A DNA stretch of 15,363 bases from NCBI GenBank assembly GCA_002494125.1, contig DLBD01000032.1, forward strand, positions 1 to 15,363, written 5' to 3'. Within the stretch, counting starts at the first letter, position 1; each line of letters opens with the position of its first letter. Of this stretch, positions 15,085-15,363 are shown piece after piece. This DNA is from Ruminococcaceae bacterium UBA7030 (GTDB lineage Bacteria > Bacillota > Clostridia > Oscillospirales > Acutalibacteraceae). Made by a program: the position numbers and the translations under genes. Under the pieces are notes generated by a model. The model worked only from the letters and a program-made list of their open reading frames with translations. It was not told where the DNA came from and made no database searches.

Positions 15085-15363
15085 ATGGATAAATTCAAAT
15101 TAGTTAGTAAATTTAAGCCTACCGGCGACCAGCCTCAAGCGATTGACGCACTTGTTAAGGGCGTTCTTGAAGGTTATAAAGAGCAGACTCTTATGGGCGT
15201 TACAGGTTCGGGTAAAACCTTTACAATGGCAAATATTATTGAAAGGGTTAACCGCCCCACGCTTGTGCTCGCTCATAATAAAACTCTTGCAGCACAGCTT
15301 TGCAGCGAGTTTCGAGAATTTTTTCCGGATAATGCTGTTGAGTATTTTGTGTCTTACTATGAC
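15085..15363 (+). CDS. uvrB: Excinuclease ABC subunit B, 3'-truncated
   Basis: The first 93 residues of the UvrB helicase-like damage-verification subunit of nucleotide excision repair; the frame is open at the right edge. FKPTGDQPQAI (10-20) is the conserved N-terminal Q-motif-like segment, GVTGSGKT (38-45) is the Walker A loop, and LVLAHNKTLAAQL follows as motif Ia. The visible end, VSYYD, is the start of the beta-hairpin that inserts between DNA strands, so the window stops just there. The ribosome site is weak: AAGG at 15066-15069 is about 15 bases from the ATG, and AAAAAG is nearer. The N-terminus aligns with known UvrB proteins, so this start is likely. Confidence 0.95.
   Translation, partial: MDKFKLVSKFKPTGDQPQAIDALVKGVLEGYKEQTLMGVTGSGKTFTMANIIERVNRPTLVLAHNKTLAAQLCSEFREFFPDNAVEYFVSYYD

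Noticed and set aside
1..15363. CRISPR array, tRNA/rRNA genes, insertion sequences, prophage or a hidden defence island
   Set aside because: No regularly spaced repeats, cloverleaf-like stems, transposase motifs or defence-type domains were seen; nearly all bases belong to recognisable genes or short control regions.

Overview
The window reads as chromosome from a low-to-moderate GC, endospore-lineage Firmicute of the class Clostridia, plausibly an Oscillospirales/Ruminococcaceae-type gut anaerobe. The evidence is class 1B dihydroorotate dehydrogenase genes (pyrK-pyrD), a sporulation sigma-K gene with a pro-sequence, strong purine-rich Shine-Dalgarno sites, TTGnnn-17-TATAAT promoters, and tightly packed genes joined by ATGA or TAATG overlaps. 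The species call is inference; the phylum-level call is firm. No tRNA, rRNA, CRISPR array, insertion sequence or prophage gene is visible, and no gene-free stretch exceeds about 190 bases.

Bases 1-7440 are the distal part of a de novo pyrimidine operon, all on the + strand: carB (5' end outside the window), pyrK, pyrD, pyrF, pyrE, pyrB and pyrI, closed by an intrinsic terminator. Together these make carbamoyl phosphate, couple it to aspartate, oxidise dihydroorotate using a PyrK electron-transfer partner, attach ribose phosphate and decarboxylate to UMP. pyrI supplies the zinc-binding regulatory chain for an allosteric aspartate carbamoyltransferase. pyrC, carA and any pyrR-type leader must lie upstream or elsewhere.

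Bases 7441-8112 hold a self-contained TetR-family regulator gene with its own promoter, a dyad over the -35 box and a terminator shared with the convergent gene. Bases 8114-9505 (- strand) encode a polytopic O-antigen ligase/polymerase-like (Wzy_C) membrane protein with no polysaccharide genes beside it. A 189-base divergent promoter region separates it from two tandem membrane-anchored PrsA/SurA-like parvulin foldases (9695-11593 and 11680-13377). These are paralogues whose cytoplasmic tails carry opposite charge. 

Next come a GC-rich hairpin, a 73-residue perfect leucine-zipper protein and, translationally coupled to it, an Fe-S fumarase/tartrate dehydratase beta-subunit-type protein with no alpha subunit beside it (13436-14184). 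A long palindromic terminator separates it from convergent sigK (14222-14905, - strand; intact, no skin element). uvrB begins at 15085 from a good sigma-A promoter and runs off the end.

The pyrimidine genes, sigK and uvrB are routine. The parts most worth a second look are the charge-complementary foldase pair beside an isolated ligase, and the zipper plus orphan fumarase-beta unit. No fully new system is proven by this sequence alone.
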